Under the pieces are notes generated by a model. That model did not search any database. It was not told the origin of the DNA and saw only the letters and a program-made list of their open reading frames with translations. Positions 1-6,594 of a DNA stretch of 30,532 bases are shown here, one piece after another; position 1 is the stretch's first letter; each line of letters starts with the position of its first letter. A program made the translations under genes and the position numbers. The stretch covers positions 1 to 30,532 of the forward strand of contig DATBGZ010000074.1 of NCBI GenBank assembly GCA_036557785.1, read 5' to 3'. Source of the DNA: DATBGZ01 sp036557785. GTDB taxonomy: Bacteria > Actinomycetota > Actinomycetes > Mycobacteriales > Micromonosporaceae.

Positions 1-164
1 GCGTCGAATCCCGCGCCGGCTGCCACTGCGCCACCCTGGCCCACCACGCCCTACACCTGAACCCACCCGCCAGCTGCCGACTCAGCTTCTCCCTCTACAA
101 CACCCTCGACGAGATCGACCGAGCCGTCCAAGCCGTCGCGCGGATCGCGGCGGCTGCCCGATGA
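1..164 (+). CDS. C-terminal end of a class V aminotransferase (cysteine desulfurase-like), cut by the window edge
   Basis: The reading frame is open from base 3 to a TGA at 162-164 and gives 53 residues. The pattern R-A-G-C-H-C-A, a short His-rich stretch, then R-L-S-F-S-L-Y-N-T and D-E-I-D is typical of the last 50-60 residues of class V PLP-dependent aminotransferases of the cysteine desulfurase/selenocysteine lyase type. In that family the 'YNT..EID' segment packs against the PLP domain and the Cys-containing loop (R-x-G-x-x-C) carries the persulfide-forming residue. The PLP lysine lies upstream, outside the window, so activity cannot be judged. It ends back to back with the next gene on the opposite strand. 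Confidence 0.75.
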   Translation, partial: VESRAGCHCATLAHHALHLNPPASCRLSFSLYNTLDEIDRAVQAVARIAAAAR

Positions 165-497
165 TCACGCGTGGGACAGTTGCACGTGGTCGATGACCGC
201 CAGGCCCTCGGCCACGATGTCGTCCAGCGACGGGAGAAACTCTCGGATGCGCTGCTCGACGTCGACGATGACGACAACCATAGGCAGGTCCTCGGCCAGC
301 GACAGGATTCGCTGCGTGTGGATGCGTGAGTGGACGCCGTAGCCCTCGATGCCATGCAGGACGCTCACCACCGCGAGGCCATGGTCGTGGGCGTGGCGGA
401 CGATCAGTTCGCAGACCGCCGCGTGGTTCGACTGGTCGTACTCGCCGACGAAGATGGTGAGCCGGAGCGCGGGGCCATGCGGATCAGTCAATGCCAT
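165..497 (-). CDS. DUF190 family protein (PII-like fold), first copy
   Basis: 110 residues starting at an ATG (complement of 495-497) preceded by an AGGAG ribosome site. It matches the DUF190 family: an N-terminal strand R-L-T-I-F-V, a helix with E-L-I-V-R-H-A, then the diagnostic H-G-I-E-G-Y-G segment (about residues 48-54), followed by D-L-P-M-V-V-V-I-V-D and a final helix-strand. DUF190 proteins are small ferredoxin-like/PII-like folds, often encoded next to ion transporters such as fluoride channels, and are thought to be regulatory. It shares this layout with the divergent gene at 669-1025, so the two are paralogues. A possible -10 (TAGACT, complement of 531-536) lies 34 bases before the start. 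Ligand and partner are unknown. Confidence 0.85.
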   Translation of the reverse strand: MALTDPHGPALRLTIFVGEYDQSNHAAVCELIVRHAHDHGLAVVSVLHGIEGYGVHSRIHTQRILSLAEDLPMVVVIVDVEQRIREFLPSLDDIVAEGLAVIDHVQLSHA

Positions 498-668
498 GCT
501 CCTGGGCGGACATCGAGGCAGTTCGGTGCGAGTCTAGTGGCCACCGCGGCCGTTGCGGCAGTCATGGTGCCGTGGGATGCTCGGCGCAGGCGATGAGGCC
601 CGCCGTAACCGCGACGATGTCCGCTGATGGCTTCTACCACTGCCGTGGGCAACGGGCGGGGTGAGGTC
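498..668. promoter_or_regulatory. Divergent control region between the two DUF190 genes
   Basis: This 171-base stretch separates two oppositely oriented paralogues and must hold both promoters. On the minus side a TANNNT-type -10 (TAGACT, complement of 531-536) is visible with no convincing -35. On the plus side the main landmark is the first copy of the 21-bp direct repeat (619-639), 30 bases before the ATG at 669. An in-frame ATG at 627 inside the repeat is an alternative start. Confidence 0.4.
619..639 (+). repeat. 21-bp direct repeat, copy 1
   Basis: The 21 bases starting GTCCGCTGATGG and ending CTTCTACCA are identical to 1114-1134. The match extends one base to the left and resumes with CTG on the right after a one-base indel. 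This copy lies just before the second DUF190 gene and the other just before the Ehr operon. The shared position upstream of two gene starts suggests a common protein-binding site or promoter element. Confidence 0.8.
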
Positions 669-1025
669 ATGCGGATCGAGGGACAGGCCGTACGGGCGAC
701 CATCTTCGTGGACGGCGCCGACCAGTGGCATCACCGGCCGCTCTACGCCGAGATCGTGCACCGCGCCCACAAGCTGGGGTTGGCCGGCGCCACCGCCCTG
801 CGCGGCATCGAGGGTTTCACCGCCACCTCGCCCGTGCACACGCCGCACCCGTTCCCGTTCGGCACCCACCTGCCCGTCGTCATCGTGGTCGTCGACAGCA
901 GACCGCAGATCGCGGCCTTCCTCGACTCGCTCGAGGGCGTGCTGACCAAGGGCGCCGTGGTGCTCGACGACGTCGAGGTGATCCGGTACCTGCCCGACTC
1001 GTACGGTGCCCGCCAGGCGCCCTGA
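669..1025 (+). CDS. DUF190 family protein (PII-like fold), second copy
   Basis: 118 residues from the ATG at 669, which has a GGGGTGAGG ribosome site just upstream. An in-frame ATG at 627 would add 14 residues but has no ribosome site and lies inside the 21-bp repeat. The protein shows the DUF190 layout: R-A-T-I-F-V at the start, a helix with E-I-V-H-R-A, the signature R-G-I-E-G-F, H-L-P-V-V-I-V-V-V-D, and a closing D-D-V-E-V-I strand. It is paralogous to the divergent gene at 165-497. It lies 155 bases upstream of the Ehr operon on the same strand and shares an upstream repeat with it. By family analogy it may be a small-molecule-sensing regulator of a neighbouring membrane complex, which is inference. 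Confidence 0.85.
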   Translation: MRIEGQAVRATIFVDGADQWHHRPLYAEIVHRAHKLGLAGATALRGIEGFTATSPVHTPHPFPFGTHLPVVIVVVDSRPQIAAFLDSLEGVLTKGAVVLDDVEVIRYLPDSYGARQAP

Positions 1026-1113
1026 CCGCCGGGACGGACGGGGTTGCTCGACCCCGGAGGGCTGTGCCATCCTGATCACGGCGATGAAGCTCGCCTTCGA
1101 CCGCGGATGCGCT

Positions 1114-1134
1114 GTCCGCTGATGGCTTCTACCA
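1114..1134 (+). repeat. 21-bp direct repeat, copy 2 (upstream of the Ehr operon)
   Basis: Exact 21-base copy of 619-639, 46 bases before the HyfC start at 1181. It contains an ATG (1122-1124) that opens a 31-codon frame ending at 1217, overlapping the HyfC start, but that ATG has no ribosome site. A cis-regulatory role is more likely than a leader peptide. Confidence 0.8.
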
Positions 1135-1145
1135 ACTGTCGATCT

Positions 1146-1161
1146 GACGGCACGTGCCGTC
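1146..1161. promoter_or_regulatory. 16-bp perfect palindrome before the Ehr operon (candidate operator)
   Basis: GACGGCACGTGCCGTC reads identically on both strands, so it is a perfect 16-bp dyad with no spacer. It sits 12 bases after the second 21-bp repeat and 19 bases before the HyfC ATG, overlapping the likely leader. Such a position suits a repressor operator. A spacerless dyad cannot form a normal hairpin, which argues against a terminator. Confidence 0.5.
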
Positions 1162-1180
1162 CGATGGCTGGGAGGAGCCG

Positions 1181-2152
1181 ATGGCGTTGGCTGATCCATC
1201 GCTGCCGATCGCCGTGATCCAGACCGCTCAAGCGGTGACGGTGCTGGTCGCGGCTCCCGGCGTCGGCGGCGTGATCGCGCGGGTGGAAGCCAGGCTGCAG
1301 GGCCGCCGTGGTCCCCGCGTCCTGCAGCCGTACTACGACCTCGCGAAGCTCTTCGCGAAGGAGTCGTTGGCACCGCGGCACGCGAGCTGGGTGTTCCTGG
1401 TCGCGCCGCTCGCGGCGTTGACGTGCTATCTCACCGTGCCGCTGCTGATCCCGGTGCTGACCACGTTCCCGCTCCCGCTGGGCTACATGGGCGACATCCT
1501 CGGCGGCGGGTTCATCCTGTCGCTGGCCGGGTTCTCGGTCGCGGTCGCCGCCGCCGAGTCGGGCGGTCCTTACGCGCAACTCGGCTCGAGCCGGGCGAAG
1601 ACATTCTCGGCGATCACCGAGCCGGTGGTGCTGTTCGTGGTGCTCGTGGTGGCCGTGGTGACCACCACCGACCTGCCGTACGCGATGGCGGCCACGCTGC
1701 GCTCCTCGGTCACGCAGATCGTGCGACCCGCGCACCTGCTGGCAGCGGCAGCGCTCTTCCTGGTGATCCTGGCCGAGACCAGTCGCATCCCGGTCGAGAC
1801 GCACACCGGCACGAACGAGTTCGGCATGATCGACGAGGCTCGCGGGTTCGAGCACTCCGGGCCGCACTTCGCGGCGCTGCGGTGGGGCTCGGCGATGAAG
1901 CAGCTGATCCTCTACACGCTCCTCATCAATGTCTTCCTTGCCCCCTGGGGCCTGGCGCAGCAGGCCACCCTCGGCTCGGTAGCCCTGGCGATCGTTGCGC
2001 TGCTCACCAAGGCGTGCCTGGTCGGGGTCGGCGTCACGCTCATCGACAACTCCTTCGCGAAGCTGCGGCTATTCAAGATCACCGAATTCGTGGCGGCCGC
2101 GTTCGTGCTCGCGGTGCTCGCGGTGCTCACGCTCTACCTCGGGGGTGGCTGA
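1181..2152 (+). CDS. hyfC: HyfC/NuoH-like membrane subunit of an Ehr complex (hycD-type)
   Basis: 323 residues from the ATG at 1181, which has a strong GGGAGGAG ribosome site. This is the NuoH/HyfC-type subunit linking the peripheral and membrane arms in group 4 hydrogenases and complex I. About eight hydrophobic segments are visible. The conserved cytoplasmic loops are present: G-P-R-V-L-Q-P-Y-Y-D near residues 44-53, A-E-S-G-G-P-Y near 125-131, and the acidic loop A-E-T-S-R-I-P-V-E-T near 198-207, followed by E-F-G-M-I-D-E-A-R. These acidic residues form the quinone/proton entry region in relatives and are intact here. It is the first gene of the six-gene operon and its TGA shares one base with the next ATG. 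It resembles M. tuberculosis Rv0084 (hycD). Confidence 0.92.
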   Translation: MALADPSLPIAVIQTAQAVTVLVAAPGVGGVIARVEARLQGRRGPRVLQPYYDLAKLFAKESLAPRHASWVFLVAPLAALTCYLTVPLLIPVLTTFPLPLGYMGDILGGGFILSLAGFSVAVAAAESGGPYAQLGSSRAKTFSAITEPVVLFVVLVVAVVTTTDLPYAMAATLRSSVTQIVRPAHLLAAAALFLVILAETSRIPVETHTGTNEFGMIDEARGFEHSGPHFAALRWGSAMKQLILYTLLINVFLAPWGLAQQATLGSVALAIVALLTKACLVGVGVTLIDNSFAKLRLFKITEFVAAAFVLAVLAVLTLYLGGG

Positions 2153-2823
2153 TGGGACCCGCACCGGCGCCCGGCCTGTTCGCCGGCGTCGCGAACGTGA
2201 TCGCGGTGGTCGTGCTGCTCATCGAGTTCGGGATGCTCCGCACGGCGCTGCTGCGCGACCAGCTGCGGCTCTACGCGGCGCAGTCGTTCGTGGTGTCGGC
2301 GCTCGCGGCCGTGGTGGCGGCCACGCACGCCCTGCCCGAGCTGTACGCCCTGGCCGGCCTCTCCTTCGTGCTCAAGGTGGTGATCGTGCCGTGGGTCGTG
2401 GTCCGGCTCATGCGGGGCACCTCCGAAGACATCGCGGGCTCGAGCACGTTGGGTGTGGCGTCGGCCGCGTTGGTCTCGATCGCCGTGGCCGGGTTCGGGT
2501 TCCTCGCCGTGGGCGCACTGCACCTACCCAGCGACGTGCTGCCCACCACGGCCCTGTCCATCGCGGTCGCGGTCGTGCTGGTCTCGTTCGTCCTCATGGT
2601 CGTGCGCCGTGATGTCGTCTCCCAGGCGATCGGGTTCTTCTCGTTGGAGAACGGGGTGTCGCTGGCGAGCCTCGTGGTCGCCGCGAGCCTGCCGCTGATC
2701 TTCGAGGTGGCGTTCCTGTTCGACCTGCTCATCGCCGTGGTGGTCTTCGGCGTGCTCATGCGCGTGCATCACCGGCGCAGCGAGTCGCTCTCGACCAACG
2801 CCCTGACCCGGTTGCGGGGGTGA
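2152..2823 (+). CDS. hyfE: HyfE-like membrane subunit (hycP-type)
   Basis: 223 residues from the ATG at 2152, overlapping the upstream stop by one base (TGATG). It is a hydrophobic protein with about six or seven transmembrane segments, matching the HyfE family of hydrogenase-4 component E, which contains a NuoK-related part. The conserved F-F-S-L-E-N-G-V segment is present near residue 163; its Glu corresponds to a membrane-embedded acidic residue. The C-terminus is a basic M-R-V-H-H-R-R tail facing the cytoplasm. The family's usual length is 210-230 residues, so the gene is complete. It resembles M. tuberculosis Rv0085 (hycP). Its TGA overlaps a GTG start (GTGA at 2820-2823). Confidence 0.88.
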   Translation: MGPAPAPGLFAGVANVIAVVVLLIEFGMLRTALLRDQLRLYAAQSFVVSALAAVVAATHALPELYALAGLSFVLKVVIVPWVVVRLMRGTSEDIAGSSTLGVASAALVSIAVAGFGFLAVGALHLPSDVLPTTALSIAVAVVLVSFVLMVVRRDVVSQAIGFFSLENGVSLASLVVAASLPLIFEVAFLFDLLIAVVVFGVLMRVHHRRSESLSTNALTRLRG

Positions 2824-4319
2824 CCGGCATGCCCGTTGGCAGTGGTGACCAGAGTTCGACTCTCCTCATTGCCGTGTTGCTCGTGCCACTCGTGGCCACC
2901 CTGGTCAGCCTGGTCGCCCCGGGCGTGGGCCGCTTCTTCACCGTGCTGTCGGGCGTGGCGTGCTTCGCGTCGACCGTCGTGCTGGTCCCGGCCGCCAGCG
3001 CGGCCGGTGGGGTCAGCGTCGGTTTCCTGCGCGTGGATGCGCTCTCCGGCGTGTTCCTGCTCGCCACCGGGTTTCTCTACGCGGCCACAGCAACGTACGC
3101 CGTGGGGTACCTGCGCGGCGAACACTCCACCGTCTCCATGCGACGGTTCTACGTCGGCATGAACATCTTCGCCTGGTCGATGCTCTGCGCCCCGGCGATG
3201 AATGGTCTGGCGCTGCTCTGGATCGCGATCGAGGTCACCACGGTGGTCTCCGCGCTGCTGGTCGCGATCGAGAACACCGACGGCGCGGTGGAGGCGTCGT
3301 GGAAGTACGTGCTGATCGCCTCGGCCGGCCTGGGCATCGCCCTGCTCGCCACCGTCTTCCTGTACTACGCGGGCTCCCGCGTACTGGGCCCGTCGTACGA
3401 TCTGGCGTTCGTGCCGCTGCTGAAGGCCGGTGCCGCGCTGCCGGAGACGCCCGTACGGTTGGCCTTCGTGCTCGCCGTGCTCGGCTTCGGCACGAAGGTC
3501 GGGCTTTTCCCCGTGCACACCTGGCTCCCGGATGCCCATTCGGAGGCGCCGACGCCGATCTCCGCACTGCTGTCCGGCGCTCTGCTCGCGACGAGCTTCT
3601 ACGCGGTGCTGCGGTTCTACCAGATCGCGGTCGCCACGCTCGGACCGCGATTCCCGCAGACCGTGCTCATGGTCTTCGGCATCGCGTCGCTGGCGCTGGC
3701 CGCGCTCTACCTGCTCGACCAACGCGACCTCAAGCGGATGCTGGCGTACTCCTCGGTCGAGCACATGGGCATTCTGGCGATCGCGGTCAGCTTCGGCGCG
3801 CCACTGGCGCTGTTCGGCGCGCTGCTGCATGTGCTCGCCCACGCCGCGGCCAAGGGCAACGCCTTCTACGGCGCGGGCGTCCTGGTCCGCAAGTACCTCA
3901 CCAAGGATCTGCACCGGATCCGCGGCGCGACCGGCGTGCTGCCGGTGACCGCGCCACTGTTCCTCCTCGCGGTGCTGGCGCTGTCGGCGATGCCGCCCTT
4001 CGGGCTGTTCCGCAGCGAGTTCGCCATCGTGGCCGGCGGTCTGCAGTCCTCGCGGAACACCGTCGCGGTCGTGCTCGTCGCTCTCGTCACGCTGGCGTTC
4101 CTGGGGCTGGCGACCGCGACCACCCGGCTCGTCTACACGCCCGATCCGCGCCCGGATGGCGACGGCGCGGTGGCGATCACGCGCGGCGAGGTCTCGGCCT
4201 GGATGGTCGCCCCGATGGTGGCCGGGCTGCTCGCGCTGCTGTTGCTCGGGCTCTACCTGCCGGCCGACCTGACGACCCTGCTGACGCGGGCCGCCGCCCT
4301 ACTCGGAGGCACGCCATGA
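2820..4319 (+). CDS. hyfF: HyfF/NuoN-NuoL-like antiporter-type subunit (hycQ-type)
   Basis: 499 residues from the GTG at 2820; an in-frame ATG at 2829 is an alternative start. It is a Mrp/NuoL-N-M family protein with about 13-14 transmembrane helices. Residues needed for ion translocation are all visible: Glu138 in L-L-W-I-A-I-E, Lys226 in G-F-G-T-K-V-G-L-F-P-V-H-T-W-L-P, His337/His341/Lys345 in H-V-L-A-H-A-A-A-K, and the late P-P-F-G-L-F-R-S-E segment with its Glu. Nothing is truncated. Together with HyfB it gives the complex two antiporter-like channels. It is coupled to both neighbours by 4-base overlaps and resembles M. tuberculosis Rv0086 (hycQ). Confidence 0.92.
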   Translation: MTGMPVGSGDQSSTLLIAVLLVPLVATLVSLVAPGVGRFFTVLSGVACFASTVVLVPAASAAGGVSVGFLRVDALSGVFLLATGFLYAATATYAVGYLRGEHSTVSMRRFYVGMNIFAWSMLCAPAMNGLALLWIAIEVTTVVSALLVAIENTDGAVEASWKYVLIASAGLGIALLATVFLYYAGSRVLGPSYDLAFVPLLKAGAALPETPVRLAFVLAVLGFGTKVGLFPVHTWLPDAHSEAPTPISALLSGALLATSFYAVLRFYQIAVATLGPRFPQTVLMVFGIASLALAALYLLDQRDLKRMLAYSSVEHMGILAIAVSFGAPLALFGALLHVLAHAAAKGNAFYGAGVLVRKYLTKDLHRIRGATGVLPVTAPLFLLAVLALSAMPPFGLFRSEFAIVAGGLQSSRNTVAVVLVALVTLAFLGLATATTRLVYTPDPRPDGDGAVAITRGEVSAWMVAPMVAGLLALLLLGLYLPADLTTLLTRAAALLGGTP

Positions 4320-5797
4320 CGATCCCCGCTGGGACGACCCTCGACGCGGCCGGGCTCATCGCGCAGGTGCAGCGCCACCGACAGCTCGGGCACCGCTTCG
4401 CGGGACTGCACGCGTCGAGGACCGGGGCAGACCAGACGCTGCGACTGACCGCGCTGATGGCTGTCCCCGCAGGGATCGTCCCCGTCGACGCGCTGGTACC
4501 CGCTGCCGGGTACCCGTCGCTGACGGCTGGAGTGCCGGCCGCGTTCTGGTATGAGCGGGTGATCCACGACCTGTTCGGGGTGGTCCCGGCCGGGCATCCC
4601 CGCCTCGATCCGCTCCTGCTTCCACTGCTCGACCGCGCCGCGCGACCGCTGGCGGGCGACACGGGCCAATCGCTTGCCATCGAACCGGATGAACATGCCC
4701 TGACCCGGCAGGTGCTGGGCACCGGGCTCTTCACGATCCCGCACGGGCCGGTGCGTTCGGGGGTGATGGAGTCGGTGGAGTACCTGGTCGAGAGTCCCGG
4801 CGAGGACATCCCCTATCTGCGGGTGCGGCCGTACTACAAGCACCGTGGCCTCGAGAAGCGATTCGAGACGGCTACCCCGGACGGCGGCGTGCTGCTCGCC
4901 GAGCGCGTCGAGGGGATCGCGAGCGTGGCGCACGCGCTGGCGTACTGCCACGCCCTGGAGGCGCTCTCGGACACCGCCGTGCCGCGTGCCGCGGGCCTGG
5001 TGCGGGTCCTGCACGCCGAGCTCGAGCGGGTCGCCAACCATGTCGACGTCGCGCTCCGGCTCGCCGATGCCGCGGGACTGGCCGTGGCGGTCGCCCGGTT
5101 CGGTTGGCACAAGGAGCGCGTGCTGCGGCTGGTGAGCCGGTTGTGCGGGAACCGGTTCGGCCGCGGCGTGGTCGTGCTCGGCGGCGTGAGCGCCGTCCCG
5201 CGACTCTCCACATCGGAGCTGTTGCGCGAACTCGCGGCGTTGCAGAGGGCGCTCGATCCCGACCTACGCCTGCTGATGGCGACCTCGTCGTTCCTGGACC
5301 GGTTGCGCCGCACCGGACCGCTGAGCCCCGAGCTCGCCGCCGACCACGGCGCGCTCGGCCCGGTCGGTCGGGCCAGCGGTCAGCTCGACGACGACCGGGT
5401 CAGCCGCGGTTACGACGGCTACGGGTCGCTCGAGCCCCGGGCCGTGACCGGGCATGCGGCGGGAGACGCGATGGCGCGCCTGCAGGTGCGCGTCGCCGAG
5501 ATCGCGGAGTCGTTTCGGCTGGTGCGGGCGGCCGTCGAGCGGGTCGATGGCACCGCCTGGCTCCGCGCCGAGGTGAGCGTCCACAGTGGTCGCGGCATCG
5601 GGTGGGCCGAAGCGCCGCAGGGCGAGGTCGTCTACACCGTGCAGGTCGAGGACGGCCGCATCGCGCGGTGCGCGCCGCGCTCGGCGTCGTTTCACAACCT
5701 GGCCCTGTTCGGGTCGGTCTTCGACGGCGACATCCTCACGGACTTCCCCTTCATCGAGGCCAGCTTCGGCCTGTCCATCGCGGGGGTGGCGGCATGA
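4316..5797 (+). CDS. hycE: Hydrogenase-4 large-subunit-like protein (fused NuoC-NuoD, hycE-type) lacking all NiFe cysteines
   Basis: 493 residues from the ATG at 4316 (ATGA overlap with hyfF). A NuoC-like part occupies residues 1-110, with W-Y-E-R-V-I-H-D-L-F-G-V and G-H-P-R-L-D near 78-98. A NuoD/HycE-like part follows, with G-P-V-R-S-G near 144-149 and Y-K-H-R-G-L-E-K near 174-181. In real group 4 hydrogenases the N-terminal motif is RxCGxCxxxH. Here it reads R197-V-E199-G-I-A202-S-V-A-H206, so both Cys are replaced (by Glu and Ala). The C-terminal DPCxxC aligns with G485-L-S-I-A-G490, so the other two Cys are also gone. It cannot hold a normal NiFe site, which classes the complex as Ehr. 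No hydrogenase maturation genes are in the window. It resembles M. tuberculosis Rv0087. Confidence 0.9.
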   Translation: MTIPAGTTLDAAGLIAQVQRHRQLGHRFAGLHASRTGADQTLRLTALMAVPAGIVPVDALVPAAGYPSLTAGVPAAFWYERVIHDLFGVVPAGHPRLDPLLLPLLDRAARPLAGDTGQSLAIEPDEHALTRQVLGTGLFTIPHGPVRSGVMESVEYLVESPGEDIPYLRVRPYYKHRGLEKRFETATPDGGVLLAERVEGIASVAHALAYCHALEALSDTAVPRAAGLVRVLHAELERVANHVDVALRLADAAGLAVAVARFGWHKERVLRLVSRLCGNRFGRGVVVLGGVSAVPRLSTSELLRELAALQRALDPDLRLLMATSSFLDRLRRTGPLSPELAADHGALGPVGRASGQLDDDRVSRGYDGYGSLEPRAVTGHAAGDAMARLQVRVAEIAESFRLVRAAVERVDGTAWLRAEVSVHSGRGIGWAEAPQGEVVYTVQVEDGRIARCAPRSASFHNLALFGSVFDGDILTDFPFIEASFGLSIAGVAA

Positions 5798-6594
5798 CGT
5801 GGTTGCTGCGCGGCCTGCGCAACGGGGTGCTGACCACCCGGTGGCCCGACCACCCCGACCCCTACGAGCGCTCGTTCGCCGCAGCGGTGTCGGTCGCCGA
5901 CACCGGACGGCGCGACGACGCCGAGCGGATCGCCCGAGTGTGCCCCACGGGGGCGATCCAGGCCGCCCCCGACACGCGCCTGTTCGTCGACCGCGGCCGC
6001 TGCATCCTGTGCGGTGCCTGCGTCACGCGCCACCCCGACGTCTTCGCCTGGGCCCAGGGGGCGAGCACCGCCGCGCTGACCCGCGCCGGCCTGGTCGTGC
6101 CCGAGACCACCGAGACCGACGACGGGCTCGCGCACGTGCGCGAGGCCATCGCGGACCGGGTGCGCCGGCTCCGCCGCAGTGTCCACATCAGACATGTCGA
6201 CTCGGGCTCCGACGGCAGCGACGAGTGGGAGGTCAACGCCCTGTTCAACCCGGTCTACGACGCGAACCGGCTGGGCATCTTCCTTACCGCGAGCCCGCGC
6301 CACGCCGACATCCTGCTGGTCACCGGCCTCGGCGCCCGGGGCATGACGCAGCCATTGGCGCGCACGCTGGAGGCGATGCCACGGCCGCTGGTGGTCATCG
6401 CCGCCGGCACGGACGCGGTCAGCGGCGGGCTGGTGGCTGGCTCGTACGCCACGCACGCCGGCATTGGGGACCTCGTTCCGGTCGACGTATGGGTTCCCGG
6501 CAACCCGGCGAGCCCATTCAGCCTGTTGCACGGCATCCTGCTCGCGCTGGGCCGGGTCCCCGACGCTTTGCCGGCGTTGGAGGTACGTCGATGA
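5794..6594 (+). CDS. Ferredoxin plus NuoB-like small subunit, N2-cluster cysteines replaced by Asp/Asn
   Basis: 266 residues from the ATG at 5794 (ATGA overlap). Residues 40-85 form a ferredoxin-like segment with V-C50-P-T-G-A-I and C70-I-L-C73-G-A-C76, enough for one [4Fe-4S] cluster; the usual fourth Cys of the second motif is His80. Residues 125-255 match the hydrogenase small subunit/NuoB, with S-V-H-I-R-H-V-D, F-N-P-V-Y-D-A-N-R and A-S-P-R-H-A-D-I-L-L-V-T-G. At the four positions that bind the proximal (N2) cluster, Cys is absent: the CxxC after G-S is D140-G-S-D143, the G-x-C-A position is D207, and the P-G-C-P position is N237 (P-G-N-P). The fold is kept and the cluster is lost. It corresponds to HyfI/NuoB fused to an electron-entry domain, comparable in operon role to M. 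tuberculosis Rv0082. Confidence 0.88.
   Translation: MTWLLRGLRNGVLTTRWPDHPDPYERSFAAAVSVADTGRRDDAERIARVCPTGAIQAAPDTRLFVDRGRCILCGACVTRHPDVFAWAQGASTAALTRAGLVVPETTETDDGLAHVREAIADRVRRLRRSVHIRHVDSGSDGSDEWEVNALFNPVYDANRLGIFLTASPRHADILLVTGLGARGMTQPLARTLEAMPRPLVVIAAGTDAVSGGLVAGSYATHAGIGDLVPVDVWVPGNPASPFSLLHGILLALGRVPDALPALEVRR

Noticed and set aside
1122..1217. 31-codon frame starting in the second 21-bp repeat and overlapping the HyfC start, possible leader peptide
   Set aside because: No ribosome site, Arg/Trp-rich peptide without attenuator-like features, and the same repeat in copy 1 starts a different frame.
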